A model generated the notes under the pieces. That model made no database searches. It had not been told where the DNA came from and saw nothing but the letters and a program-made list of their open reading frames with translations. The position numbers were made by a program, and so were the translations under genes. Positions 7,031-15,503 of a stretch of DNA of 51,040 nucleotides are shown here, piece after piece; position 1 is the first letter of the stretch; every line of letters begins with the position of its first letter. Source of the DNA: a virus; the IMG/VR virus record IMGVR_UViG_3300042935_000975, positions 1-51,040 of that record; one strand, 5' to 3'.

Positions 7031-8491
7031 TTATTCCAAATACTTCACATTAACAATCTGAAATTTGATTTGTTTTTTGTAGGTATTAATCACCCCACTA
7101 CTCTCAACTTTCAAATCAACATAGTATTCGTTTGGTATTTTATCCCTCGTATCGAACATAAAGTAATATTCATTTGGGGTTTGGTTAATTCTTGTCCATC
7201 CTTGAACTTGAACTTCTGTTTGCCCTTCTCTTACATACACTCGGTAATGAGCCTTTACGTTTGGAAGTAACTTATTTGTTGTGTAAGCTTGTTTAATTAC
7301 CACGCCAACTTTTCTAATATCTGTGTTGTATATTTTTTCGTCTTGTTTTATTCCGTAAAAATCAAATCCATAAATCTTTGGGTCCTGAGTTGACGTACCA
7401 ATTTGAATTGAATGTTTTAACGGGTATAATACAAAGTCATTGGTTATATTAGGTAAAGAAAAACCATTTAATTTTAACCCTGACCAAATGTCATAAAAAG
7501 AACAAGGTGTACGATACCCAATTAATGGTGGTATTGTAACTTCATAAACACCTTTGGTTCTCTGACATACATCTAAGTAAGGACTCATTAATCCTAAAAT
7601 AGGAGTTCCATTGGAATCCGAAATAGACACTGACGGTAATTCATCTAAGTTGATAGGATTACCATCTTCGTATATGTATAAGTATAATTTATTGATTTTC
7701 CCTAACGAAAATGAGTTTCTGTCATCCTCAATCAAATCATCATAGTTTGTTTCTAAGAATGGTTCGTAGAAGGTTTGAGTATGTCTTGTAAAGAATTGAA
7801 CTTCGTAGTTCTCAGTTAACCCCGTTAAGTTTTCAATTTGAGGTAAATAAGCAATTCCCCATCCTGTTACACCGGTTAAACCATTTGTTAAGATATTATT
7901 AATTTCACTTGTCATATCAAAAGATATGTCTTCATTCCCGAATTGAAAATGTTGTGTGTCTACAATAGTTAACGCACTGTATGGTGTTGAACCTGAATTA
8001 TTATTGTTATAGATACCCGGTGATGTCCACCCACTTAATGTTGTTGTTTGAATCCAATTTGACGGTCTTGTTGAGAAGTTTCTATCTGAATTACTATAAT
8101 CATATATTAAGTCAGCAAAGTCATATCCAACACCTTCGTCCCACATTTGGTTGTTAGGTATTCTAAATAATATTAAATCAAAGGAAGTTGCTCTCAATCT
8201 AGCTTGAGATGTTGTTGTATTTAACTCTTCAATATTAAAGGTTGATGTGTTAACCATTCTTAACGTATGTGTCATAGCATCAGGACAAGTTGTAGATATT
8301 GTTCCGTCAGATATTTTTTCTTGAAGAAGAGACATATCCAAATCAAAAATGAAACGGCTAAACCCATTTGGGTATTGTGAAGTCGCTAATGAACCATAAA
8401 ATAGTTCAGTCACAGGGTTTCTTCCGGTGTTTGTTAAACTATTTGATATGATTGTATTGTTTTTACTAAAATAGGAATTGTTAATTGACAT
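7031..8491 (-). CDS. Structural protein, probably tail/neck-associated, unknown
   Basis: 486 residues from the ATG at 8491 (MSINNSYFSKNNTIISNSLT); a TTG-initiated extension of 5 codons would overlap the TATTTAT motif and is rejected. Composition is that of a virion protein: many aromatic residues, Thr/Asn-rich strands, few catalytic-type motifs. It has GRNPVTELFYG, a FIFDLDMSLLQEKI segment, and a C-terminal part rich in beta strands (VKAHYRVYVREGQTEVQVQGWTRI). The N-terminal half resembles a DNRLRE-like carbohydrate-binding or beta-sandwich pattern only loosely. It lies directly downstream of the baseplate OB-fold gene, so a baseplate or tail role is inferred. Confidence 0.5.
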   Translation of the reverse strand: MSINNSYFSKNNTIISNSLTNTGRNPVTELFYGSLATSQYPNGFSRFIFDLDMSLLQEKISDGTISTTCPDAMTHTLRMVNTSTFNIEELNTTTSQARLRATSFDLILFRIPNNQMWDEGVGYDFADLIYDYSNSDRNFSTRPSNWIQTTTLSGWTSPGIYNNNNSGSTPYSALTIVDTQHFQFGNEDISFDMTSEINNILTNGLTGVTGWGIAYLPQIENLTGLTENYEVQFFTRHTQTFYEPFLETNYDDLIEDDRNSFSLGKINKLYLYIYEDGNPINLDELPSVSISDSNGTPILGLMSPYLDVCQRTKGVYEVTIPPLIGYRTPCSFYDIWSGLKLNGFSLPNITNDFVLYPLKHSIQIGTSTQDPKIYGFDFYGIKQDEKIYNTDIRKVGVVIKQAYTTNKLLPNVKAHYRVYVREGQTEVQVQGWTRINQTPNEYYFMFDTRDKIPNEYYVDLKVESSGVINTYKKQIKFQIVNVKYLE

Positions 8492-8505
8492 AAAATCTTT
8501 TAACA

Positions 8506-8512
8506 ATAAATA
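8506..8512 (-). promoter_or_regulatory. TATTTAT late-type motif
   Basis: Minus strand AAATATTTATTGTTAAAAG, 14 bases before the ATG at 8491; it overlaps the last coding bases region between two structural genes, so the downstream gene can be transcribed separately. Confidence 0.5.
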
Positions 8513-8513
8513 T

Positions 8514-10082
8514 TTAGTTTAATCGAATATTTTGATTTAAGACAGTATTATTTACATCGGCTAGTAATTGATTGATACTAGTCTTGGTTGTTTTAGAACC
8601 TTGAGTCGCTTCATCCGGAACCATATTAGCATGAGGATGGACGTGATTGTTTAAAAATTCAACAATTTTCTCAATCAGTTTAACCAATTCTTCACCTCTA
8701 ACACTTGAGTATGTTTTCTCAAATAATGTATCTCCGGCACCAACAAATTTATCCTGTGGAATACCGTATAACGTATTAGATAAATCAATTTGTCCTTTAG
8801 GACTTGTTGCGTTTTGAGATAATAAAAATACTTTTTGAGCACCTAACACACCGTAAGTAACATCTTCATTTTGAAATGTTGTTGGTATTACTGTTTCTTC
8901 TTTAACAGTTCCTTGAGGACCAAATAAAGGTTTACCCCCTTTATTTTCTGAAACCAAAAACCAACCTTCTTCTTTTGAATTATTTAATTTAATTTTATTA
9001 AAAAATCTTTTGTAATTCACGTATTCAACAACATCATTTAATGCCGTTGATGGTGTAAAGTTTTTACCGGTATCGTATGTTTGTTTTGATGGTGTAACAA
9101 CAAAAGGAAATTGGTCAGCAAGATTTTTTGGGTTATTAATTGTTATTCCTGTAAATGTAACATTTGGGTTAAATACTTTAGAAATAAAATCATTAATTGA
9201 TTTAACCGATTCCTGAAAAGTTTTACCCACAAACGATATGGACTCTAGTTCAACACCATAATCTTCACCACTATTTAATTTTAATATGGTATCGTATTTA
9301 AAGTTGTCCGTATTAACTTTTGGACTTGGTTTAAGATTATACAATTTAACTGACCCGGTAAAGGAATCTGCCGTCGTATTTAATGTTGCAATATCCCAAA
9401 CAATCATTTTTTTAACTAATAAAACATCTTGAACTAATCTATATTTTGTTTCAGGTGGTAATGTTTTTTTAGTTTGAGTAAATCTTGTTAACTGTAAAAA
9501 GGCTCTATTTTGATTACCAATTGGGAATTTATCTTTAGATAATTCTTTTGTTTTTCCGGCACGGATTAATACTTCATTTTCTTTTACAATAACGTCAGCG
9601 GTTCCTCTACCTAACAAAGCGTTGTCACCAGGTTCAGGGAAGATACCTTGACTGTTTTTATCACGGTATTCACCGTCTTGGTTTTTAAGACTCATACCTT
9701 GTTTAATTCTATCTCCGGCTGCCAAGAATTTTTTGGCGCCTTGGTAGTGTTCAAAAGGTGTTGTCATTGGAGACGAGAACGGACCTTGAATATAAAATTG
9801 GTTATTAAATTCGGACATTCTATTCATATAAACAATATGAACATACTCATCCTTTTTAGGTGTCTGACTAATATAAAACGGTAATAACGGCATAAAAAGT
9901 AATGGGTCTCTCGATGTCCATATATCTTTTTGTTCATCCCAATTCGGAACGGACGCGATTATATCGTTATAATTTTTAGTTTCAGGAATAACTCTAATTC
10001 TACCCAACATCATTGGGTCTTGGTTATCGTAAACATATCCCGGAAATAATATTTGATACTTATTTTGACTATCTATTATCAT
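8514..10082 (-). CDS. Baseplate central spike / hub OB-fold protein (gp5-like)
   Basis: 522 residues. The N-terminal 100 residues look like the OB-fold of T4 gp5 and related spike proteins: YDNQDPMMLGRIRVIPET, then a Trp-rich stretch (VPNWDEQKDIW), DPLLFMPLLPFYI and KKDEYVHIVYMN, the usual order of strands for a protein that plugs the hub. Residues of about 155-175 (GIFPEPGDNALLGRGTADVI) begin a more repetitive beta region. The C-terminal part has a helix followed by HVHPH (about 480-484), often seen in baseplate spike proteins where a His cluster may bind metal. I see no lysozyme domain, unlike T4 gp5. It overlaps the small gene upstream by 14 bases. Confidence 0.65.
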   Translation of the reverse strand: MIIDSQNKYQILFPGYVYDNQDPMMLGRIRVIPETKNYNDIIASVPNWDEQKDIWTSRDPLLFMPLLPFYISQTPKKDEYVHIVYMNRMSEFNNQFYIQGPFSSPMTTPFEHYQGAKKFLAAGDRIKQGMSLKNQDGEYRDKNSQGIFPEPGDNALLGRGTADVIVKENEVLIRAGKTKELSKDKFPIGNQNRAFLQLTRFTQTKKTLPPETKYRLVQDVLLVKKMIVWDIATLNTTADSFTGSVKLYNLKPSPKVNTDNFKYDTILKLNSGEDYGVELESISFVGKTFQESVKSINDFISKVFNPNVTFTGITINNPKNLADQFPFVVTPSKQTYDTGKNFTPSTALNDVVEYVNYKRFFNKIKLNNSKEEGWFLVSENKGGKPLFGPQGTVKEETVIPTTFQNEDVTYGVLGAQKVFLLSQNATSPKGQIDLSNTLYGIPQDKFVGAGDTLFEKTYSSVRGEELVKLIEKIVEFLNNHVHPHANMVPDEATQGSKTTKTSINQLLADVNNTVLNQNIRLN

Positions 10083-10293
10083 TTGGTTTTATTCTTTTTT
10101 GATATTCTTTTAATATGGTGTTGTAAGTTAACTCTAACTTATCTAATTGTTCAGTTCCTTTTAAAACTAATTTTTTAGTAAATTCAAAATCCTCCAAAAG
10201 ATAATCCATCGCAAGAATTAAATCTTTATTTGACGATGTTTTATGTTCTTTAATGATTTGTAATACTTTTTCAGATTTTTCTTTCTTATCCAT
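10069..10293 (-). CDS. Small helical protein, unknown
   Basis: 74 residues, almost entirely charged helices (MDKKEKSEKVLQIIKEHKTS, LLEDFEFTKKLVLKGTEQLD, LEYNTILKEYQKR-type C-terminus). It sits between two large structural genes, 2 bases after the upstream stop, and its 3' end overlaps the gp5-like gene, suggesting translational coupling. Could be a tail assembly chaperone or a small structural coiled coil; no family recognised. Confidence 0.55.
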   Translation of the reverse strand: MDKKEKSEKVLQIIKEHKTSSNKDLILAMDYLLEDFEFTKKLVLKGTEQLDKLELTYNTILKEYQKRIKPNDNR

Positions 10294-10295
10294 AA

Positions 10296-12191
10296 TTAGA
10301 ATTTTTTACCATACGAACTGGCAGGAACAGTCAAGAACGCCGGAGTTACCACCAATGGTCCCACCGCAACTTGAAGTTTATTATTTTCCGCATCTTCCAT
10401 AGCCATCGCTTTCATTTGTCCAAACTTCCCTAATAAATCAAAATTTGGTGCACCACTTGGCATCGCTCCGGTAGGGATTCCCATACTTTGCATTTCTTCA
10501 ATGGCACCAATAAAGGCTCTTGATTCGGAGTAACCATCCAATAATTGTGCGGCATATAAGAATGGTAATGGTATTCCACTACTCAGTCCGGGGAGATTTA
10601 ATAAATTCAATAACGCCAATATATCGTCTATTAAGTTTTTACACTTACGATAATCCGTTATCAATCCAATGATTGCCAATAATAACGCAATTAATTTTAA
10701 TATCATTGCATATTTTTTAACAATCTTTTCTTTAACAATATCTTTAATAACTTGTTGAACAAGTTTCAAAATGTCTTCTTTAATTAATTTAAACAATTCC
10801 TCAACAAATATTGCACCTACTTTAGATACTAAATTAATGAAGAACTTTTTAAATATTTTAGCGAAATCAACAAATGATTTTATATTGTCCGCCAATGTAT
10901 TACCCAACGCTTTATACATAACAATAATTGGTAATATCATTTTTGGAGTAATTAAAGCACTAATCATTCCGTTACTTATTAATTTTATAAAATTTGTGTC
11001 AACAACAACCTGTGGGGTAACATTTATTCCAACACCAATCCAAGCCGGATTGTTTGCCAAAACATCTGTTATGTTATTTGCCGCCTCTTCAAACTCAGAA
11101 CCTTCATAAAAATTTAATTGTCCTAACGCACTTATAATTTCGTTGAAGTTAACAGGTAAATCAATGTTATCACAATCCTCAAATTGAATAACCCCTTTCT
11201 TAATGTTTTGTGTTCTAATATCAATATTTCTTAAATCAATTTCAGTAAACTCAAAAAATGAATCGTCAACACCATCTAGTTCAGCTATCTTAGCAATACC
11301 ACTAGTATCTATTTCATTACCCCTACTATCAAAACAAAGTCCTAATATTCTTGCCAATATTAATTCGTATTTACTTGCGTTTTCAACTTGAGATGTTCCC
11401 GCAGATACTTTCATTGATATTGCACCGGATAAGGATTCCATAATAGACCCAATAATATCGGTGTCTTCCGCCATTCTTATTGTGTCGTAATAATCAACCA
11501 TAAATTCACCTACTCTAAGAGGTCCGGTTCTACTACTTAAATCAACCTGAAACCAACCACCTGTTACACCATTTGGGTCAGCGTTTACATATTGTATTTT
11601 AAATAAATCTTGACCCGACTTACCTACGTGAGTGTATATACTATTATTTTGAGTTAATTGATGTAATTCTCGATTCATTGAGAATGGAATTTGTCCTACT
11701 TGAATCGACTTCTTTTCGTAAACAACAGCACCTACTTCATCTTGGGGGTCAATTAATAATCTATTAAATAAATCGATAGAACCAACTTTTACATAAATTG
11801 TTTCCGGAGATGTGTATGTTTGTTGTTGGTCACACCCTAATGCTGTTAAACAATCTTTAATAACAATTGTTCGTAACCTTGGTTGTACGTTTTTAATTGT
11901 TCTAATTAAGAGTCTTTTAATATATGATGGTGAACCACTACCATTTCCACCTGTTGTGTTGGTTAAATCTAAAAGTTGTTCAAATTGGTTTTTTACTTGT
12001 TTCTGATATCTTTTAGTTTGACTTTTAACACTGTTTAATGATTCTGAAACTTGAGATTTTGTTTTTTCAAAGGAACTACCCGCTTTTCTATTTGCCTCGT
12101 CATACTGAGACTTAATATCAGCAAAAGATTTTGTTGCGTTAACTTTCTTTTGAATTTTATTATATCCAAAATTAATGTCTAATGAACCCAT
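10296..12191 (-). CDS. Large structural protein with coiled-coil head and hydrophobic middle
   Basis: 631 residues, no family recognised. The N-terminus (about 15-75) is a Lys/Gln/Ser-rich coiled coil (SFEKTKSQVSESLNSVKSQT). The region of about 85-350 is mixed alpha/beta (YIKRLLIRTIKNVQPRLRT, GELHQL-type segments). The region of about 415-545 is long hydrophobic helices (MILPIIVMYKALG, YAMILKLIALLLAIIGLI, LIDDILALLNLLNLPG) that could insert into or line a membrane channel. The C-terminus is Met/Gly/Pro-rich. Lying between the coiled-coil gene at 12193 and the gp5-like gene, it is probably a baseplate or tail-tube-associated protein; a tape-measure-like or membrane-contact role is speculative. 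Confidence 0.5.
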   Translation of the reverse strand: MGSLDINFGYNKIQKKVNATKSFADIKSQYDEANRKAGSSFEKTKSQVSESLNSVKSQTKRYQKQVKNQFEQLLDLTNTTGGNGSGSPSYIKRLLIRTIKNVQPRLRTIVIKDCLTALGCDQQQTYTSPETIYVKVGSIDLFNRLLIDPQDEVGAVVYEKKSIQVGQIPFSMNRELHQLTQNNSIYTHVGKSGQDLFKIQYVNADPNGVTGGWFQVDLSSRTGPLRVGEFMVDYYDTIRMAEDTDIIGSIMESLSGAISMKVSAGTSQVENASKYELILARILGLCFDSRGNEIDTSGIAKIAELDGVDDSFFEFTEIDLRNIDIRTQNIKKGVIQFEDCDNIDLPVNFNEIISALGQLNFYEGSEFEEAANNITDVLANNPAWIGVGINVTPQVVVDTNFIKLISNGMISALITPKMILPIIVMYKALGNTLADNIKSFVDFAKIFKKFFINLVSKVGAIFVEELFKLIKEDILKLVQQVIKDIVKEKIVKKYAMILKLIALLLAIIGLITDYRKCKNLIDDILALLNLLNLPGLSSGIPLPFLYAAQLLDGYSESRAFIGAIEEMQSMGIPTGAMPSGAPNFDLLGKFGQMKAMAMEDAENNKLQVAVGPLVVTPAFLTVPASSYGKKF

Positions 12192-12192
12192 A

Positions 12193-12573
12193 TTATTTTT
12201 TCATTTTATAAGAATCGTTATCTTTTGAAATGTCTTTTTCCATTAGAGTTCTGAATAGTTCATCATCCCCTAAATCAGTTATTGAGAATCCTGCTCCACT
12301 ATCTTTATTAGCGTTAGATTTTTCCCACATAGAAGATTGTAACTTAGATAGGGTTAGTTTTTTCTCAATACAGTCGTTAACAATTTTTTGTTGTTTTTCG
12401 ATAACCGGACCAATGACAGTCATATCCTCCGGTTCTTTCATCATTGTTAACATCTTGTTTTGTATTCTTATTGCAGTATTTCGTTGTTCCACAACTTCGT
12501 TATAGATTTCCTGCATCAATGATAACATTGATTCTTTTGAAAGATTAATTTCTTTTTTTGTCGGTCTTGCCAT
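12193..12573 (-). CDS. Coiled-coil protein; possible small terminase-like
   Basis: 126 residues. MARPTKKEINLSKESM at the start is of a type often seen in phage DNA-binding proteins, followed by two long helices (SLMQEIYNEVVEQRNTAIRI and VIEKQQKIVNDCIEKKLTLS) joined by a short Pro-containing turn, i.e. an antiparallel helical hairpin. T4 gp16 small terminase has a helical-hairpin core of similar size, so that is one possibility; a tail or scaffold coiled coil is equally open. It is the first of the structural genes downstream of the sigma gene and has a TATTTAT motif 4 bases before its ATG. No definite family. Confidence 0.45.
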   Translation of the reverse strand: MARPTKKEINLSKESMLSLMQEIYNEVVEQRNTAIRIQNKMLTMMKEPEDMTVIGPVIEKQQKIVNDCIEKKLTLSKLQSSMWEKSNANKDSGAGFSITDLGDDELFRTLMEKDISKDNDSYKMKK

Positions 12574-12577
12574 AACA

Positions 12578-12584
12578 ATAAATA
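12578..12584 (-). promoter_or_regulatory. TATTTAT motif very close to start codon
   Basis: Minus strand AAATATTTATTGTTATG: the heptamer ends only 4 bases before the ATG at 12573. The same AAATATTTATTGTTA context occurs before the gene at 8491. With T4-like geometry the transcript start would fall inside the gene, so this copy may not be a promoter for it. Confidence 0.35.
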
Positions 12585-12598
12585 TTTAATATTGGATT

Positions 12599-13348
12599 TT
12601 ATTTAACCATAGTTTGGACTAACTCAAAATACATATTTTTATATTTCTTCATTGACCCTCTAATTTCTTTAGTAGAAAGGTTGGTCATTTCCCTCAATGA
12701 GAGTAATATTATATTCTTGTTGAATTTATTATTGTCGTTACCCACAAAAATATTTTCATAATTATCGAATAAATCGTATAATGCTTGTCCGAGTTTTATT
12801 TCATTCTCACTTAGATTTTCATTTTTAACAAACAAATCTAATTTGATTAAAAAATGATGAATAATCCTTTCAGAATCTAAATTATCATTTTCAATGTAAT
12901 ATGCGAACCCTTCATCGTTTTCTAAACTAGTTGAAATATCTTCGTAAGAAATTTTTCTATTAGTTTCTTTTTGGTCCTTAATAATTTGACCCATAAGATA
13001 ATTTTTACATATGGTTCCAAAATAAGAGTAAGCCTTCTTTTCTTTAGAAGGCTTAAACTTATCTATTTTTGTTATTAAGAATGAGTGAGTATCTGTATGG
13101 ATTTCATTAAAATCCATGTCTTTTCTATATAATTTGTATCTTCTTATAATCGAAGATATCATCTTATCTAAAGGTTTTAATAAAAACTCATTATAAATTT
13201 TATTTCTCTCGTGATGACATTCGGTTTCTAAAAATCGAACAACTGCCAGTTCTTCTCGAACATCAAAATAATTTAATTGGGTTGGTTTTCTACCTTTCTT
13301 CTTTAACTCAACGCTGGTGTCTCCTGTCAAATTAACTGATTCAGTCAT
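12599..13348 (-). CDS. 55: Late-transcription sigma factor, T4 gp55-like
   Basis: 249 residues. A sigma-70 region-2-like segment spans about 84-130: HTDTHSFLITKIDKFKPSKE, then AYSYFGTICKNYLMGQIIKD and Q-K-E-T-N-R. This parallels T4 gp55, where a 'GIEASIKGLHNFD...[24 protein letters not shown]' order is seen, with helices that grip core RNA polymerase and recognise the -10 box of late promoters. A C-terminal helical part (EIKLGQALYDLFDNYENIF, LSLREMTNLSTKEIRGSMKK) has the look of a helix-turn-helix, which T4 gp55 lacks; it may contribute to DNA or coactivator contact. The gene begins 1 base into the stop codon of the upstream glycosyltransferase (TAATG). It is the likely reader of the TATTTAT element described here. 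Confidence 0.75.
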   Translation of the reverse strand: MTESVNLTGDTSVELKKKGRKPTQLNYFDVREELAVVRFLETECHHERNKIYNEFLLKPLDKMISSIIRRYKLYRKDMDFNEIHTDTHSFLITKIDKFKPSKEKKAYSYFGTICKNYLMGQIIKDQKETNRKISYEDISTSLENDEGFAYYIENDNLDSERIIHHFLIKLDLFVKNENLSENEIKLGQALYDLFDNYENIFVGNDNNKFNKNIILLSLREMTNLSTKEIRGSMKKYKNMYFELVQTMVK

Positions 13349-14160
13349 TACGATTCTTGAGATTCGTATTTTATGGCTCTGTCATTAATAAAGAAAAACT
13401 CTTTTTTTGCTGACTCTACCCAAAATTTAACCTCGTCCGGGGAAATGATATCGTCACCATTTTTGTAATTCCAAAAAATAGAACCTTCACGTAAGTTCAT
13501 ATGTTTGTAACCAATTTTAGGAATTGTCATAATTCTTATTGAGTTGTATGTCATTCTTAAAAAGAATTCGTACCCAAAGGTTAATTTAAACGATGGTTTT
13601 AACAATCCATAATCAATGAATGATTCTTTTTTAATTACTATCCCTGATAGTTGGAAATTTTGATAATCCATTAACGTTTCATTTGTTAAGATTCCCATTT
13701 CAGGTGTAAAATTTGCTGCGAATGTTGCCTCATTAGTGAAACCCGCAAAATTTGTGTTTTGGTCTACGTCAACAACTATTGGTAAAAATGCCGATACCTC
13801 AGGATATATTTCAGAATATTTAAGAACGTTCTTAAACCAAATTGAAGAATATTCATCATCAAATTCAAACAATGAAACCCACGTTGATTTTGCACTTCTA
13901 ACACCATAGTTAATTTGTGCCGAGTAATTTGGTTCTTTAGTCCACTCAACTTTAATTACCGGTAAATCACCAAAGTCAAAATCGTTTAAGTATTCAACTA
14001 AAGATGTTTCGTTAGTATGAACAATAACAAGTTCTTTTATTTCTGTTTTTTGTATTCTTAACGAATCGATAGCTTTTTTAAAGTATTCGTCAAAATCTCG
14101 TGCTTTAGACGATTTAATCGGTAAGATAACCGATACATCAAATGTTTTAATTTCTTCCAT
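13348..14160 (-). CDS. Glycosyltransferase, GT2-like (GT-A fold)
   Basis: 270 residues. The N-terminus DVSVILPIKSSKARDFDEYF and then KAIDSLRIQKTEIKELVIVH is the GT2 nucleotide-sugar binding start. The metal-binding position reads SLFEFDDEYSSIW, an EFDDE cluster in place of a classical DxD. Later parts (SGIVIKKESFIDYGLLKPSF) match the acceptor-side region of GT2 enzymes. Sugar and acceptor cannot be told from sequence. It is joined to the sigma gene by TAATG overlap and follows a GT-B enzyme by 7 bases, so it belongs to the minus-strand glycan operon. Confidence 0.8.
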   Translation of the reverse strand: MEEIKTFDVSVILPIKSSKARDFDEYFKKAIDSLRIQKTEIKELVIVHTNETSLVEYLNDFDFGDLPVIKVEWTKEPNYSAQINYGVRSAKSTWVSLFEFDDEYSSIWFKNVLKYSEIYPEVSAFLPIVVDVDQNTNFAGFTNEATFAANFTPEMGILTNETLMDYQNFQLSGIVIKKESFIDYGLLKPSFKLTFGYEFFLRMTYNSIRIMTIPKIGYKHMNLREGSIFWNYKNGDDIISPDEVKFWVESAKKEFFFINDRAIKYESQES

Positions 14161-14167
14161 ATTGTTC

Positions 14168-15223
14168 TTAAATTGTTTGTAGTTTAGATAATTGTTCAGT
14201 AAAAGATTCTTGTCTTGACGTTAAATATTTATCAAATAATTCAACAGATTCTTTTTCAAAAGATTCTTTAGTTGGTAATGAATCAACAGTTTTTTTCATT
14301 TGAATAAATAAGTTTTCGTTTACATTATCCTCTAACCAATTTTGTAAATAATCGGCAATGAAGTCAACTAATTGTATTTTATTGTTAATCCATAAACCAT
14401 TTTCCTCACTCATCCATTCAGGAATTAAACTAGGAACTAAACCTAATACAGGTATTCCACATTTCATAGATTCTAATGGGTATGTTCCATAAGCACTTGT
14501 CTCATCAATCCATACTGATAAACAAGATTCTTCCAACCCGGTTGAAAATTCTTTTTCTGTTAGACTTCTCATATCTCTGAAGGTTACCCATCTATATTGA
14601 GGAAATTTAATGTAGAATGTTTTAATTAAGTTAACCGTATCTCTTTGGTCTCTTGAATGTACTGTAATGATTGGTTTTGCGGGTAAGGTTTGAGGTTTAA
14701 AACTATCAGAAATGTATGGAGTTAAGATATCAAAAGATATGTTTCTCATAACACTTTCGATTTGTTCTTTTTGTTTGTTTGATGTTGTTATACATTTTAA
14801 AAATCCTAAGTCACTCCAAGATTGTCCTGGCTGTAACGTTTCTAACATATGGTCGTATGATTGACATAATACAATTTTACCACAAGGTAAATTGTTAACT
14901 TGAGACATAACAAAACCGTATAGTTCCGGGATGATAATTAAGTCTTCCGGAGAAACATCTAAATTCTGACCCTCAATTGATTTATGTGGTATTACCATAT
15001 ATTCTTCACCTAACCATTCAGATACACCAGTGTAATCAGGAGTTTCGTGTAAAATAATTGGGTTATACCCGGCGTTTAATAATGATAACGCTAATCTATA
15101 GATGTAAGCAATAGATGCTTTAGCGTTACCTTTGGTGTCTTGAGCAATAAGATAAATTCTAGATTTCTTATTTTTCATATTCTCAATAGACAATTCTAAT
15201 TTTGTAATTTGTTCTTGATTCAT
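14168..15223 (-). CDS. Glycosyltransferase, GT-B fold (GT4-like)
   Basis: 351 residues. A Rossmann-type N-terminal half (KKSRIYLIAQDTKGNAKAS, LSLLNAGYNPIILHET) and a C-terminal donor-binding half with SVWIDETSAYGTYPLESMKC then G-I-P-V-L-G, equivalent to the E-x(7)-E region of GT4 enzymes that holds the nucleotide-sugar (here E...PLESMKCGIPV). It ends with a long helical tail. Donor and acceptor unknown. Separated by one base from the gene upstream. Confidence 0.75.
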   Translation of the reverse strand: MNQEQITKLELSIENMKNKKSRIYLIAQDTKGNAKASIAYIYRLALSLLNAGYNPIILHETPDYTGVSEWLGEEYMVIPHKSIEGQNLDVSPEDLIIIPELYGFVMSQVNNLPCGKIVLCQSYDHMLETLQPGQSWSDLGFLKCITTSNKQKEQIESVMRNISFDILTPYISDSFKPQTLPAKPIITVHSRDQRDTVNLIKTFYIKFPQYRWVTFRDMRSLTEKEFSTGLEESCLSVWIDETSAYGTYPLESMKCGIPVLGLVPSLIPEWMSEENGLWINNKIQLVDFIADYLQNWLEDNVNENLFIQMKKTVDSLPTKESFEKESVELFDKYLTSRQESFTEQLSKLQTI

Positions 15224-15224
15224 A

Positions 15225-15503
15225 TTATATTTTATTTAGTAAGTTTTTATAAAGTAGCGTGTTAAACGCAATTTTAAATGGTATTGATAAATTGTTAGTA
15301 CCCTTTGCACCTAATTGTTCATCAATCTCTTCCGGTTCGTCCATAATTATTTCCATCATTAATTTAACCGTTTCATATTTAATTATACTAATGTGGGTTG
15401 ATTCTGTAATACCTGAGGTAACAACTTTATCCCCTTTAATTTGAACGTAGTCATCTATTTTGTCTAAATCCAAATAATAATTTTCACCTAATACTTTTAA
15501 CAT
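15225..15503 (-). CDS. Small unknown protein
   Basis: 92 residues. Begins MLKVLGENYYLDLDKIDDYV with a strand-rich N-terminal half (QIKGDKVVTSGITESTHISI) and a helical C-terminal half (ETVKLMMEIIMDEPEEIDEQ; IPFKIAFNTLLYKNLLNKI). It has a 1-base stop/start overlap with the HAD-like gene and a 1-base gap to the next glycosyltransferase. No family recognised; position in the operon is the only clue. Confidence 0.5.
   Translation of the reverse strand: MLKVLGENYYLDLDKIDDYVQIKGDKVVTSGITESTHISIIKYETVKLMMEIIMDEPEEIDEQLGAKGTNNLSIPFKIAFNTLLYKNLLNKI

Noticed and set aside
8492-8506. TTG start at 8506 for the structural gene
   Set aside because: It lies in the promoter-like motif; ATG at 8491 gives a normal N-terminus.
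12193-12573. Firm call of small terminase subunit
   Set aside because: Only size and a helical hairpin agree; no terminase large subunit is in the window to support it.
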